From assembly GCF_014640175.1 (NCBI RefSeq), contig NZ_BMGL01000002.1, positions 1 through 64,000 on the forward strand: a DNA stretch of 64,000 bases, read 5' to 3'. Shown here in pieces: positions 1 to 8,030 of the stretch. This DNA comes from Psychroflexus salis (GTDB lineage: Bacteria; Bacteroidota; Bacteroidia; Flavobacteriales; Flavobacteriaceae). The position numbers and the translations under genes were made by a program. Numbering within the stretch: position 1 is the stretch's first letter; each line of letters opens with the position of its first letter. The notes under the pieces are model-generated. The model saw only the letters and a list, made by a program, of their open reading frames with translations, searched no databases and was not told the DNA's origin.

Positions 1-101
1 TTATTACAAATCTTTTATCAGGGCTTATTGCGTATTCATTTTTTGACAAAAAACCATCACTTAACTTCCAATACGCATTGAATACTAATCAAATAACTAT
101 A

Positions 102-115
102 TTCGATTAATCGAA
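102..115. promoter_or_regulatory. Palindrome upstream of the aldo/keto reductase
   Basis: TTCGATTAATCGAA is a perfect 14-bp palindrome centred at 108.5, about 56 bp upstream of the -7 box at 171. It could be an operator for the downstream gene. No regulator gene is in view, so this is only a possibility. Confidence 0.25.
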
Positions 116-170
116 CTCAGGTTATTAGCTAAAATAGCCTATAAATTTTAAAAGTAAACTTAGCAAGCCT

Positions 171-178
171 TACTTTTG
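171..178 (+). promoter_or_regulatory. -7 promoter box for the aldo/keto reductase
   Basis: TACTTTTG matches the Bacteroidota -7 consensus TAnnTTTG and ends 24 nt before the ATG at 203. No clear -33 TTTG is visible. The box covers the alternative TTG start at 176, which argues that translation begins at 203. Confidence 0.45.
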
Positions 179-202
179 AACGAATTATTAGCCCAACAAA
201 AA

Positions 203-1063
203 ATGAACAAAACAAAAATTTCCACTCCTATTCAAGGTTGCATGACTTGGGGGAAATGGGGAGCCAATTTTGCTACAAAAGCCTATCAACAACAAATTGA
301 AGTTTGTCTAGATTTAGGTGTTTCCACATTCGACCATGCCGATATTTATGGCGGTTACACTACAGAAGCTGAATTTGGAAAGGCTTTAGCTGAAATGAAT
401 TTGCAACGGGATTCTTTTCAATTGATTTCCAAATGTGGAATACAAATGGAAAATTTTAGAGAAAATGCAACAAAGCATTACCAATATGATGCAGCCTATA
501 TTTTGAAATCAGCGGAGCAGTCACTTCAAAACTTGCAAACGGATTATTTAGATGTGTTTTTGTTACACCGGCCGAGTCCGCTCATGCAAGTAACAGAAAT
601 TCAAAAAGCAGTTGCACAATTGCTTCAACAAGGGAAGATTAAAGGTTTTGGAGTTTCTAATTTCAATATTCAGCAAATGGCCTTGCTTCAAAAAGTAGTT
701 TCTATTGATTATAACCAAATTCAAATTGCGTTAACCTATTCCGATAGTTTAACTAATGGATTGTTGGATTATATGCAAACCCATCAAATTCAGCCTATGG
801 CCTGGAATCCGTTGGGGAGTTATTTTAAGTCTATAACTCCAAAATTGCAAAAGTCGGTACAGAAAATGGCAACAAAATATAAAGCTACCGAAGACCAAAT
901 CTTGTTAGCATGGTTACATAAACACCCAAGCCAAATTATTCCTGTTATGGGAACAACTAATTCAAACCGGGTTCAATCGGCTAAAGAATCAACCAAAATT
1001 CAGCTAGAATTACAAGATTGGTTTGTATTATGGGAAGCCGCTCGCGGGAAACAAGTGGATTAG
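203..1063 (+). CDS. Aldo/keto reductase, YdhF-like
   Basis: Predicted NADPH-dependent cytosolic oxidoreductase of the aldo/keto reductase superfamily. The segment DHADIYGGY near residues 44-52 supplies the Asp and Tyr of the catalytic tetrad. The Lys lies in SKCGI near residue 77 and the His in LLHRP. The wording closely resembles the E. coli YdhF branch. A TTG codon at 176 would add nine residues, but a -7 promoter box covers it and an A-rich stretch precedes the ATG at 203, so ATG is preferred (286 aa, normal for the family). It stands alone, convergent with the E1 gene. The substrate cannot be inferred. Confidence 0.88.
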   Translation: MNKTKISTPIQGCMTWGKWGANFATKAYQQQIEVCLDLGVSTFDHADIYGGYTTEAEFGKALAEMNLQRDSFQLISKCGIQMENFRENATKHYQYDAAYILKSAEQSLQNLQTDYLDVFLLHRPSPLMQVTEIQKAVAQLLQQGKIKGFGVSNFNIQQMALLQKVVSIDYNQIQIALTYSDSLTNGLLDYMQTHQIQPMAWNPLGSYFKSITPKLQKSVQKMATKYKATEDQILLAWLHKHPSQIIPVMGTTNSNRVQSAKESTKIQLELQDWFVLWEAARGKQVD

Positions 1064-1403
1064 TTAAACAGCAATCCATGTCAAATTGAGTGATTATTTA
1101 TTTTGTCACCCAAAAGACAAAATAAATAATTGTATAGACGTTCATCACCAGGATCTCTATACAATTTTTGTTTGATTTTTTTTAAAAGATCAAACAGAAA
1201 TCACTCGATCTGATAATAAACTAACTTTTAAGCGTCATTCATTATTAAATAAAATTTGCAAAATTTTCAGGGACTCGACCTGACATTCAACCTGATTTTA
1301 ATAATTTTAAATCAGCAATTTTAAATCGAGAATCGTCAATCACATTAAGGTCTCGATACTTTTTTCCCTTCTTCACAGTCGGGGAAAACACTCGACCTGA
1401 CAT
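1064..1403. repeat. Structured intergenic repeat region with TCGAGTG-type motifs
   Basis: This convergent gap has no ORF but strong symmetry. TCAAATTGAGTGAT (1081-1094) pairs imperfectly with ATCACTCGATCTGA (1200-1213). It encloses three perfect hairpins: a 15-bp stem (1093-1107 with 1116-1130), TTGTATAGA/TCTATACAA (1130-1138 with 1156-1164) and GTTTGAT/ATCAAAC (1170-1176 with 1189-1195). Read on the minus strand, CAGGTCGAGT-type motifs recur at 1389-1401, 1272-1284 and, as a variant, 1200-1213; GTATCGAGACCTT lies at 1347-1359. From memory, similar TCGAGTG/GTATCGAGAC blocks are multicopy in marine flavobacteria. It may also end transcription from both sides. Confidence 0.6.
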
Positions 1404-3380
1404 TTAATACGCTACCAAATCCAATACAGCTTTTTCTAGTTGATTTTTAGCTAAAAATTGTTGTTCTAAAGCAGCCGCAAATGGAACAGGAGTTGGTAAA
1501 CTTCCTAGGCGTTTAATGGGTCCATCTAAATCTTCGAAACAGTTTTCGCTGATTAAGGCTGAAATATCAGACATGATTCCGCCAAAAATAGTGTCTTCTT
1601 GTAATAAGATTACTTTGCCCGTTTTACGTACACTTTCAAAAATAGCTTCTTCATCTAAAGGACATAAACTTCGTAAATCTAAAATATCCATTTGTATTTC
1701 TGGATGCTGTTCTGCCAACTCTAAAGCCCAATGTACACCGGCTCCATAGGTAATAAGGCTAAGTTGTATGCCGCTTTTTAGTAATTTGGCTTTTCCGATA
1801 GGTAAGGTGAAATAATCGGTGGGCACATATTCGCGAATGCTTCTATACAAGGCTTTGTGTTCGAAAAACAAAACCGGATTGGGGTCGTTGATGGCACTAG
1901 CGAGTAAACCTTTAGCATCACTTGGAAAAGCGGGATAAACCACTTTTAAACCTGGTGTTTTGGTAAACCAAGCTTCGTTAGTTTGCGAATGAAATGGACC
2001 TGCACCTACACCAGCGCCACAAGGCATTCGTAAAACTACATCTGCATTTTGATTCCAGCGATAATGTACCTTGGCTAAATAGTTTACAATGGGATTAAAA
2101 CCAGAACTTACAAAATCGCCAAATTGCAATTCTACTACCGATTTGGTTTGATTAATCGATAAACCCATGGCTGCAGAAATTATTGCTGATTCGCAAATGG
2201 GTGTATTCCGAACACGTTCTTTTCCAAATTCTTCAATAAATCCTTCTGTTATTTTAAAAACGCCGCCATATTCTGCCACATCTTGCCCCATAATAACTAA
2301 ATCCTTGTGCTTTTTCATGGATTGAAATAAGCCTTCCGAAATAGCATCAACAAAACGCAATTCTTTGGTTTCAGTATTGGGATTGATTTCTTCTTCATTA
2401 AAAACCTGATACACATCCTTAAGTTCAGTTTCCAGATTAGCTTCAATTGGAGCTTCATCAAAAGCCAATTTTAAATTTGCCTTGATTTCTTCCATAATTT
2501 CTTTCGAAATTTTTGCTTTCTTTTGCGGACTTAACATTTTCTTTTCTTCTAAAAAAGCTTCAAAGTTAGCAACCGGATCCTTTTCTTTCCAATATTGCAT
2601 CAATTCATCGGGAACATATTTGGTGCCGCTGGCTTCTTCATGACCGCGACGCCGAAAGGTTTTAAATTCTAATAAAATAGGACGTGGGTTTTTCCGAACA
2701 TCTTCTGCTAAAGCACTTACTTTTTCAAAAACTTCAATAATATTGTTGCCATCAATAATATGAGCTTCCATTCCGTAACCTTTTCCTTTATCGGCAATAT
2801 GCTCGCAATTAAATTGCTCGTTAGTTGGAGTAGAGAGTCCGTAGCCATTGTTTTCTACACAAAACAAAACAGGCAATTGCCAAACCGAAGCAATGTTTAA
2901 GGCTTCATGAAAATCGCCTTCACTCGTGCCACCTTCTCCAGTAAAAACGGCGGTTATTTTTTGTTCTTTACGCAATTTATGCGCTAGTGCAATTCCGTCG
3001 GCAACGCCCAATTGTGGTCCCAAATGCGAAATCATCCCCACAATTTTGAATTCCTGTGTACCAAAATGAAAACTGCGGTCGCGGCCTTTGGTAAAGCCAT
3101 TTGCTTTACCTTGCCATTGCGAAAACAAGCGATTCAACGGAATTTCTCGGGAAGTGAAGACCCCCAAATTACGATGCATAGGCAAGATATATTCATCTTT
3201 GTGCAAGGCTTTGGTAACGCCAACAGCGATGGCTTCTTGTCCAATTCCTGAAAACCATTTGGAAATTTTTCCTTGGCGGAGCAATACTAACATTTTGTTT
3301 TCTATTAGTCGAGGTTTTAGGATGGCTTGGTATAAATCGAGGTAATTTTCTTGGGTAAGTTGAGTTGATTCGAAATTCAT
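1404..3380 (-). CDS. 2-oxo acid dehydrogenase E1, fused alpha and beta subunits
   Basis: Thiamine-diphosphate-dependent E1 of a branched-chain or related 2-oxo acid dehydrogenase complex, decarboxylating the 2-oxo acid and acylating E2 lipoyl groups. Residues ~15-320 are the alpha-type half, with the ThDP segment GEGGTSEGDFHEALN followed by ENNGYGLS. The usual GDG is GEG here. Residues ~340-658 are the beta-type half, with ELQFGDF, RMPCGAGVGAGPFHSQ and the C-terminal transketolase domain. The fusion and the 658-aa length are usual in Bacteroidota. It is separate from the E2 gene, which lies near a second E1 paralog at 22564. ATG start, with a -7 box 20 nt upstream. The exact substrate is uncertain. 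Confidence 0.9.
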   Translation of the reverse strand: MNFESTQLTQENYLDLYQAILKPRLIENKMLVLLRQGKISKWFSGIGQEAIAVGVTKALHKDEYILPMHRNLGVFTSREIPLNRLFSQWQGKANGFTKGRDRSFHFGTQEFKIVGMISHLGPQLGVADGIALAHKLRKEQKITAVFTGEGGTSEGDFHEALNIASVWQLPVLFCVENNGYGLSTPTNEQFNCEHIADKGKGYGMEAHIIDGNNIIEVFEKVSALAEDVRKNPRPILLEFKTFRRRGHEEASGTKYVPDELMQYWKEKDPVANFEAFLEEKKMLSPQKKAKISKEIMEEIKANLKLAFDEAPIEANLETELKDVYQVFNEEEINPNTETKELRFVDAISEGLFQSMKKHKDLVIMGQDVAEYGGVFKITEGFIEEFGKERVRNTPICESAIISAAMGLSINQTKSVVELQFGDFVSSGFNPIVNYLAKVHYRWNQNADVVLRMPCGAGVGAGPFHSQTNEAWFTKTPGLKVVYPAFPSDAKGLLASAINDPNPVLFFEHKALYRSIREYVPTDYFTLPIGKAKLLKSGIQLSLITYGAGVHWALELAEQHPEIQMDILDLRSLCPLDEEAIFESVRKTGKVILLQEDTIFGGIMSDISALISENCFEDLDGPIKRLGSLPTPVPFAAALEQQFLAKNQLEKAVLDLVAY

Positions 3381-3400
3381 AAAAGCATTTTAGAATGTAT

Positions 3401-3408
3401 CAAAAATA
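3401..3408 (-). promoter_or_regulatory. -7 promoter box for the E1 gene
   Basis: On the minus strand this reads TATTTTTG, a match to TAnnTTTG 20 nt before the ATG. It sits inside the inverted repeat ATGTAT/ATACAT (3395-3411). No good -33 element was seen. Confidence 0.4.
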
Positions 3409-3510
3409 CATTAATTCCTGAAATTTTAAGTTGAATTGAATAGCAAACTATATCCTTTTCGTAACTGCTTAAAAAGCAGAGATTAATCCAAGCTAAAACT
3501 CCTGTTAATA

Positions 3511-3544
3511 TTGAATAATTTAACCAATTAAGCATTTATTTTTG
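3511..3544 (+). promoter_or_regulatory. Promoter with the -7 box 5 nt before the start codon
   Basis: TTG at 3511-3513 and TATTTTTG at 3537-3544 are separated by 23 nt, at the upper end of the Bacteroidota -33/-7 spacing. Only CTGGA lies between the box and the ATG at 3550, so the transcript is probably leaderless. Confidence 0.5.
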
Positions 3545-3549
3545 CTGGA

Positions 3550-4551
3550 ATGGACTCATTAACACAAATTGTTCTTGGTGCAGCGGTTGGAGAAGCTGTT
3601 TTAGGGAAAAAAGTAGGAAATAAAGCTGCTTTGTACGGAGCAATTGCAGGAACAATACCCGATTTAGATGTAATAGCGGGTTATTTTGTAGACGAACTTA
3701 CGGCTATAGAATGGCATCGGGGTTTTTCACATTCGGTTGTATTTGCAATGTTAGCCGCTCCGGTTTTTGGCAAACTGGTTTCTATTATAGAAACTAAGGC
3801 AAGTAGGAAAGATTGGACCAAATTGTTTTTTTGGGGCTTATTTACGCATCCTTTATTAGATGCATTTACCACTTGGGGAACTCAATTATTTTGGCCGCTT
3901 GATATTAATTTGGCCTTTAAAAGCATTTTTGTAATCGATCCTTTGTATACGTTACCTTTCTTAATTTTGTTAATCTTTGCTTTGCGATTGCCCAAAACTA
4001 GCTTTAAACGCAGGAAATTAAATACCATTGGTTTAATAATTAGTTCGTTGTATTTGATGTTAACTCTTGCTTTTAAAGGGATAGCTTATTATCAATTTAC
4101 GAAGGCTTTAGACGAACAGCAGATTACTTACCAAGCTATACAAGTTCGCCCTTCTGCTTTTAATACTATTTTATGGAATGCCAATGTGAAGTTAGAAAAT
4201 GAGTTTTTATTAGCAGATTATTCTTTTTTTGATTCGCAACCTATACAGTTTAGAAGTTTTGCTAAAAATGAAAATTTACTGGGACAATTTAAAAAACACC
4301 CCGATATTCTTAGACTGAAAAAAATTACCAAAGGTTGGTTTACCGTTTCAAAAACTGAGAAAAACCTAATTGTATTCAACGATTTGCGTTTTGGCCTACT
4401 AAGTGCTTCACCAACCGAAACCGATTTTGTTTTTGCGTATCAGCTTTTTAATGCAGATGCATCCCATTTAACAATTACAGAAACTCCAAAAACTAGAGGC
4501 GATGCACAAAAGTTGTTGGCTGACCTTTGGAGTAGAATATTAGGAAATTAG
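3550..4551 (+). CDS. DUF457 / YdjM-like membrane-bound metal-dependent hydrolase
   Basis: Integral inner-membrane protein of the YdjM/LexA-binding, inner membrane-associated family (DUF457). The family start MDSLTQIVLGAAVGEAVLG is present, followed by IPDLDV, EWHRGFSHS (about residues 54-62) and THPLLDAFTTWGTQ (about 98-111). These conserved Asp and His residues are the presumed metal ligands. Hydrophobic helices span about 60-180 and a soluble tail of about 150 residues follows. At 333 aa it is a normal Bacteroidota form. The stop lies 1 bp from the convergent gene on the minus strand. Family membership is clear; the cellular role is not known. Confidence 0.85.
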   Translation: MDSLTQIVLGAAVGEAVLGKKVGNKAALYGAIAGTIPDLDVIAGYFVDELTAIEWHRGFSHSVVFAMLAAPVFGKLVSIIETKASRKDWTKLFFWGLFTHPLLDAFTTWGTQLFWPLDINLAFKSIFVIDPLYTLPFLILLIFALRLPKTSFKRRKLNTIGLIISSLYLMLTLAFKGIAYYQFTKALDEQQITYQAIQVRPSAFNTILWNANVKLENEFLLADYSFFDSQPIQFRSFAKNENLLGQFKKHPDILRLKKITKGWFTVSKTEKNLIVFNDLRFGLLSASPTETDFVFAYQLFNADASHLTITETPKTRGDAQKLLADLWSRILGN

Positions 4552-4552
4552 T

Positions 4553-5290
4553 TTATTTGGTAAATAAGTATACTTCGTGCGTAGGCTCTTCGTTTACTAA
4601 ATATTTTAAAATGTAATATCCTTTTAATTTTTTAGGATCTTTAGCCGATAAAATTCCTTTTTCAATTTGCATGTTGTTGATGTAAACTACATAGTCACTG
4701 CTAAATCGCCAGCGTTCTAAATCTTGAAAATTAATTTCTGTTTTTAATTCTGGTTTTTTCACAAAATACAAATAGCCAGGTAACTTTTTAGCTTTTACCT
4801 GCTGTTGAAAAGTCATGCGTTGGTGAATATTTTCAACGTAGTTCAATTCAATTTTTCTAAAATAGCGTTCATCTTCATCTAAATTTTCCCAGCCATCAAT
4901 TAAGGTATTGTATTGCTCAATCATTTCTTGCGTAACCGGGCCAGATTCACTAAAATTTGTAATTACACTGCGTTGCACATTGATAAATTGTATCGGAGTT
5001 TTTTGAATTTCAGCTTTAATTTTTTCAATAAACTCGTTAGTTGTGTTTGTGCTTACTTCAATATTTGCTGTATGTACATCTAAATCTTCTTGTTTGTAAT
5101 TTTGTAATTTGTTGTTAATTATTATACCAAGACTATCTAATATTACAGCAGCATTATCGATCTGTATAGCCTGTTCGTTATCTACATTTATTTTGGTTAG
5201 GTTTTGCTCTAAACTATCGGTTTGTGCATTGCTAACTTGAAAGTTAAACAGACAAAATATAAAAAATGAAATAGAATAAATAAGTTTCAT
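4553..5290 (-). CDS. Secreted protein of unknown function
   Basis: A signal peptide is visible (MKLIYSISFFIFCLFNFQVSNAQ, cleavage after SNA). The mature part is about 220 residues, acidic and Gln/Asn-rich, with no transmembrane helix and no motif I recognise. It probably resides in the periplasm. A -7 box lies 19 nt before the ATG. Its stop nearly touches the convergent DUF457 gene. The downstream-lying minus-strand PaiB-like gene ends 45 bp before its start, so they are probably separate transcripts. Confidence 0.7.
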   Translation of the reverse strand: MKLIYSISFFIFCLFNFQVSNAQTDSLEQNLTKINVDNEQAIQIDNAAVILDSLGIIINNKLQNYKQEDLDVHTANIEVSTNTTNEFIEKIKAEIQKTPIQFINVQRSVITNFSESGPVTQEMIEQYNTLIDGWENLDEDERYFRKIELNYVENIHQRMTFQQQVKAKKLPGYLYFVKKPELKTEINFQDLERWRFSSDYVVYINNMQIEKGILSAKDPKKLKGYYILKYLVNEEPTHEVYLFTK

Positions 5291-5309
5291 GATGTGTTTC
5301 TTAGACCTA

Positions 5310-5317
5310 CAAAGTTA
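5310..5317 (-). promoter_or_regulatory. -7 promoter box for the secreted protein
   Basis: The minus strand reads TAACTTTG, a match to TAnnTTTG, 19 nt before the ATG at 5290. No convincing -33 element was seen. Confidence 0.35.
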
Positions 5318-5335
5318 ACAAATTAATTAGCTTAT

Positions 5336-5938
5336 TTACTCAGCCTGTTTCCAATACTGTTTTATAAAGTTTGCATTTCGTTTTTTTAGACCATCTGCTA
5401 AAACTTTTACCGCCATTTCTTGATGATTTTTAGATTTATCTTGGCTCATTTTAAATCGGCCTTTTACTTCTAAAACTTCAATTTTAAAACCAAAAATATA
5501 CTTTACTAAACTATGCAAGCGTTTTTCGTTTTGTGTTAATTGGTATGCCGCATCTTTGCCTTCTAATTGCGTTGTAAGTTGAATAATAGCATTTTTTAAA
5601 GCTTCATTTGAAATAGGCTTAAGCAAACCTTCTACTTCTACTTTACAATAATTGTATGTTGGCAATTCGTTGGTGGTAAAATGTGAAGGCGAAATATAAT
5701 TTTCTGGTCCGTTGAAAATCAATTTCACTTTTTCACCTTCATTTAGCGTAGCAATTTGTGGATTTTGAATATCTAAATGCCCAATTAATTCGTTAGCATT
5801 TCCCCAAATAAAAGGTAAATACGATGTAAAAATTTCATCTTGCTGCGAAGTAATTAAATTTGCAAGGGGAAAATGATTAATGAGCTCGTGAATTAAATGC
5901 TCATTTTTTTCTATAAAGTGTGCTGCTGGATAATTCAA
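5336..5938 (-). CDS. PaiB-like FMN-binding protein
   Basis: Cytosolic protein of the FMN-binding, PaiB family of negative transcriptional regulators with a split-barrel fold. Visible family features are the N-terminal YPAAHF, FPLANLITSQ, the GHLDIQNPQ segment and YISPSHF, then a C-terminal helical part with LVKYIFGFKIEV. The open frame reaches up to 5980, but that stretch contains a promoter (5954-5980). The family normally begins right before the YxPxHF motif, which fits the TTG at 5938 (200 aa). No ATG is available. It is divergent from radC. The regulatory target is unknown, and many PaiB homologues may be enzymes. Confidence 0.8.
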   Translation of the reverse strand: MNYPAAHFIEKNEHLIHELINHFPLANLITSQQDEIFTSYLPFIWGNANELIGHLDIQNPQIATLNEGEKVKLIFNGPENYISPSHFTTNELPTYNYCKVEVEGLLKPISNEALKNAIIQLTTQLEGKDAAYQLTQNEKRLHSLVKYIFGFKIEVLEVKGRFKMSQDKSKNHQEMAVKVLADGLKKRNANFIKQYWKQAE

Positions 5939-5953
5939 ATCTAAGTTTTGAAA

Positions 5954-5980
5954 CAAAAGTAATTTTTTTATATTTAACAA
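5954..5980 (-). promoter_or_regulatory. Promoter inside the apparent 5' end of the paiB-like frame
   Basis: On the minus strand TTG (5980-5978) and TACTTTTG (5961-5954) are separated by 16 nt, close to the Bacteroidota -33/-7 layout. The predicted transcription start near 5948 leaves about 10 nt before the TTG start at 5938. Confidence 0.5.
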
Positions 5981-5990
5981 AACTTAATCA

Positions 5991-6689
5991 ATGTCTTCAT
6001 CATCAGCGTATTTTTCTATAAAAAATTGGTCGGAGAGCGATCGTCCTAGAGAAAAGTTGCTTTTAAAAGGAAAAGAAAATTTAAGCGATGCAGAGTTAGT
6101 TGCCATTTTAATTGGTTCGGGTAGCCGTAACGAAAGTGCTGTAAGTTTGTGTAAGCGAATTTTGAAAGATAATGCACACAAAATAAATTTATTAGCCAAG
6201 TTAGATGTGCAGCAGTTAATGCAATATAAAGGCATTGGTGAAGCAAAAGCCATTAGCATAGTTGCAGCCTTAGAATTGGGCAGAAGACGTCGCGGAGAAG
6301 AAGCCATCGAACAGCCTAAAATTAGTTCAAGTACAAGTGTTTTTGAAGTTATGCAACCCATTTTAGGCGATTTGCCCCATGAAGAATTTTGGATAATTCT
6401 ATTAAATAATTCCAATAAAATAATACATAAGTTTGCTTTAAGTAAAGGCGGAATTACAGGTACTTTAGTCGATTTACGCTTGCTTTTTAAAAATGCTTTG
6501 GCTTTCGGTAGTGTAAGTTTAATTTTGGTGCACAACCACCCATCGGGAGCTTTACAACCCAGTCAAGCAGATGTAAAAATTACAAAGCAAATTAAAAATG
6601 GAGCTTCCACCTTAGATTTGAAACTACTAGACCATTTAATTGTAACCGATAGGAGTTATTACAGCTTTGCAGACGAGGGAGTTTTATAA
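5991..6689 (+). CDS. radC: RadC family protein (UPF0758, JAB/MPN domain)
   Basis: Cytosolic protein of the RadC family, historically linked to DNA repair but with an unsettled function. The N-terminal half carries helix-hairpin-helix-like segments (AELVAILIGSG, MQYKGIGEAKA about residues 80-92). The C-terminal half is a JAB1/MPN metalloprotease-like domain with the zinc motif HNHPSG about residues 182-187 and a downstream Asp (QADVKIT). At 232 aa it is full length. It is divergent from the paiB-like gene and begins a plus-strand run of four genes reaching 9473. Confidence 0.93.
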   Translation: MSSSSAYFSIKNWSESDRPREKLLLKGKENLSDAELVAILIGSGSRNESAVSLCKRILKDNAHKINLLAKLDVQQLMQYKGIGEAKAISIVAALELGRRRRGEEAIEQPKISSSTSVFEVMQPILGDLPHEEFWIILLNNSNKIIHKFALSKGGITGTLVDLRLLFKNALAFGSVSLILVHNHPSGALQPSQADVKITKQIKNGASTLDLKLLDHLIVTDRSYYSFADEGVL

Positions 6690-6740
6690 ATATATTCTTG
6701 TTTTAAATGCGTAAATTCGCCATTTAAGCAATTAAGTTTC

Positions 6741-8030
6741 ATGGAAATTCTTGTTTTTACCAATCAGCGAACTTCGCGTAAACAATATTGTTTTAAGCAA
6801 GTATGCTATCAAATTTTAGGTTTTCGGGTTCGATTTACCACTAAAATTGAAGAGTTTATTTCGTATCAAGGCGTTAAATTTTCGTATGCAAAAAAACCAC
6901 TTGGTCAAGAGTTGTTTGTTGAAGCGGCTGGTTTATTAGATGAAGAAGGTTTTGGTGATTTTGATATTAAAGTAGAAGATTGGAATTCTATTCCCTGTTT
7001 TTTTAAAGTTTCTAAAGAAAGCAGCATCCCATTTGATATTTTTTCAGCATCTTTTTATTTATTAGTTCGTTATGAAGAGTATTTGCCCTTTGTAAAAAAT
7101 AAAGCTGGTGGTTTTCCTGTTGAAGAGAGTACAGCATTTAAATATAAATTTCTTCATCGGCCAGTAGTAGATTTATGGGCTTACCAGTTTTTAGAAGTTT
7201 TGCAAGAAAAATATCCCAATATCGAATTTCCACAATCAACCTATACGATTCAATTACAAGTGACTGTTCATGAAGCGTTTGCTTTTAGGTACAAAGGTTT
7301 ATTAAGGCAACTTGTTGGTTTTTTTAAACAATTACTTTCGGGTAATTTACCACAAGCTTGGTTGCAGATTAAAACCCAATTGCGCTTGGTTAAAGATCCC
7401 TTAGATGTGTACGATAAAATTGTTCAATTAGCTAAAAAACATCAGTTTAATCTTAAAATGTTTTTTCAATTAAGCGACTTTTCTAAAGACAATAGAAATA
7501 TAAACCATCATAAAACCCATTATCAGCACTTAATAAAATCGATGGGCGATTATTTTGAAACCGGACTTTTGCCAGGTAAAACAGCAATTTTTGAAGCTGA
7601 ACAATTGCAAAAAGAGAAAAAACGTTGGAAAGAAATTGCTAAACAGGAAGTTAAACGGGTTTTAGTAAAAAAATTCCCCTTATCCTTTCCAGAGTCTTAC
7701 ATTAATTTCGAAAAAGCACTTATAAAAGAAGACTATTCTATGGGGTATGCAGATGAGCTTGGTTTTAGAGCAGGAAGTTGTACGCCTTTTTTATTTTATA
7801 ACCTAAATGCAGAAGAAGTTACGCCATTAAAAATTCATCCTTTTGCTTTGCATAGTTCAATTTTAAGAAACAAACAAAGTCATGAAATTCAAGAAAAATT
7901 AACCAAAATTAAATCAGATTTACAGGCTGTTAATGGGAGTTTTAATCTTAATTTTGAAAATGAAGATTTCAAATCCGAACAATTTACAAAAACAAAAGAA
8001 TTTATAATACAATTACATGCCACAGATTAA
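6741..8030 (+). CDS. Polysaccharide deacetylase-like protein (DUF7033 type), apparently lacking metal ligands
   Basis: Resembles a Bacteroidota subgroup of the polysaccharide deacetylase family with an N-terminal DUF7033-like part (about residues 1-160: PFDIFSASFYLLVRYEEYLP, PVVDLWAYQF). The C-terminal part keeps the structural signature DYSMGYADELGFRAGSCTPF followed by FYNL. The Asp-x-Asp of the first deacetylase motif reads TVHEAF here, and the usual GLHPSY zinc-binding motif reads GLLPGK. The enzyme is therefore probably inactive or has changed function. It overlaps the next gene by 14 bp, so the two are translationally linked. No signal peptide, so probably cytosolic. Confidence 0.65.
   Translation: MEILVFTNQRTSRKQYCFKQVCYQILGFRVRFTTKIEEFISYQGVKFSYAKKPLGQELFVEAAGLLDEEGFGDFDIKVEDWNSIPCFFKVSKESSIPFDIFSASFYLLVRYEEYLPFVKNKAGGFPVEESTAFKYKFLHRPVVDLWAYQFLEVLQEKYPNIEFPQSTYTIQLQVTVHEAFAFRYKGLLRQLVGFFKQLLSGNLPQAWLQIKTQLRLVKDPLDVYDKIVQLAKKHQFNLKMFFQLSDFSKDNRNINHHKTHYQHLIKSMGDYFETGLLPGKTAIFEAEQLQKEKKRWKEIAKQEVKRVLVKKFPLSFPESYINFEKALIKEDYSMGYADELGFRAGSCTPFLFYNLNAEEVTPLKIHPFALHSSILRNKQSHEIQEKLTKIKSDLQAVNGSFNLNFENEDFKSEQFTKTKEFIIQLHATD

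Noticed and set aside
1093-1130. Canonical rho-independent terminator of the aldo/keto reductase
   Set aside because: The stem is strong but almost all A/T, and no T run follows it on either strand; it fits better as part of a repeat element.
5984-6535. 183-aa open frame on the minus strand across radC
   Set aside because: It lies fully antisense to radC, which has clear JAB motifs, and its translation has no recognisable pattern. It is a shadow of codon use.
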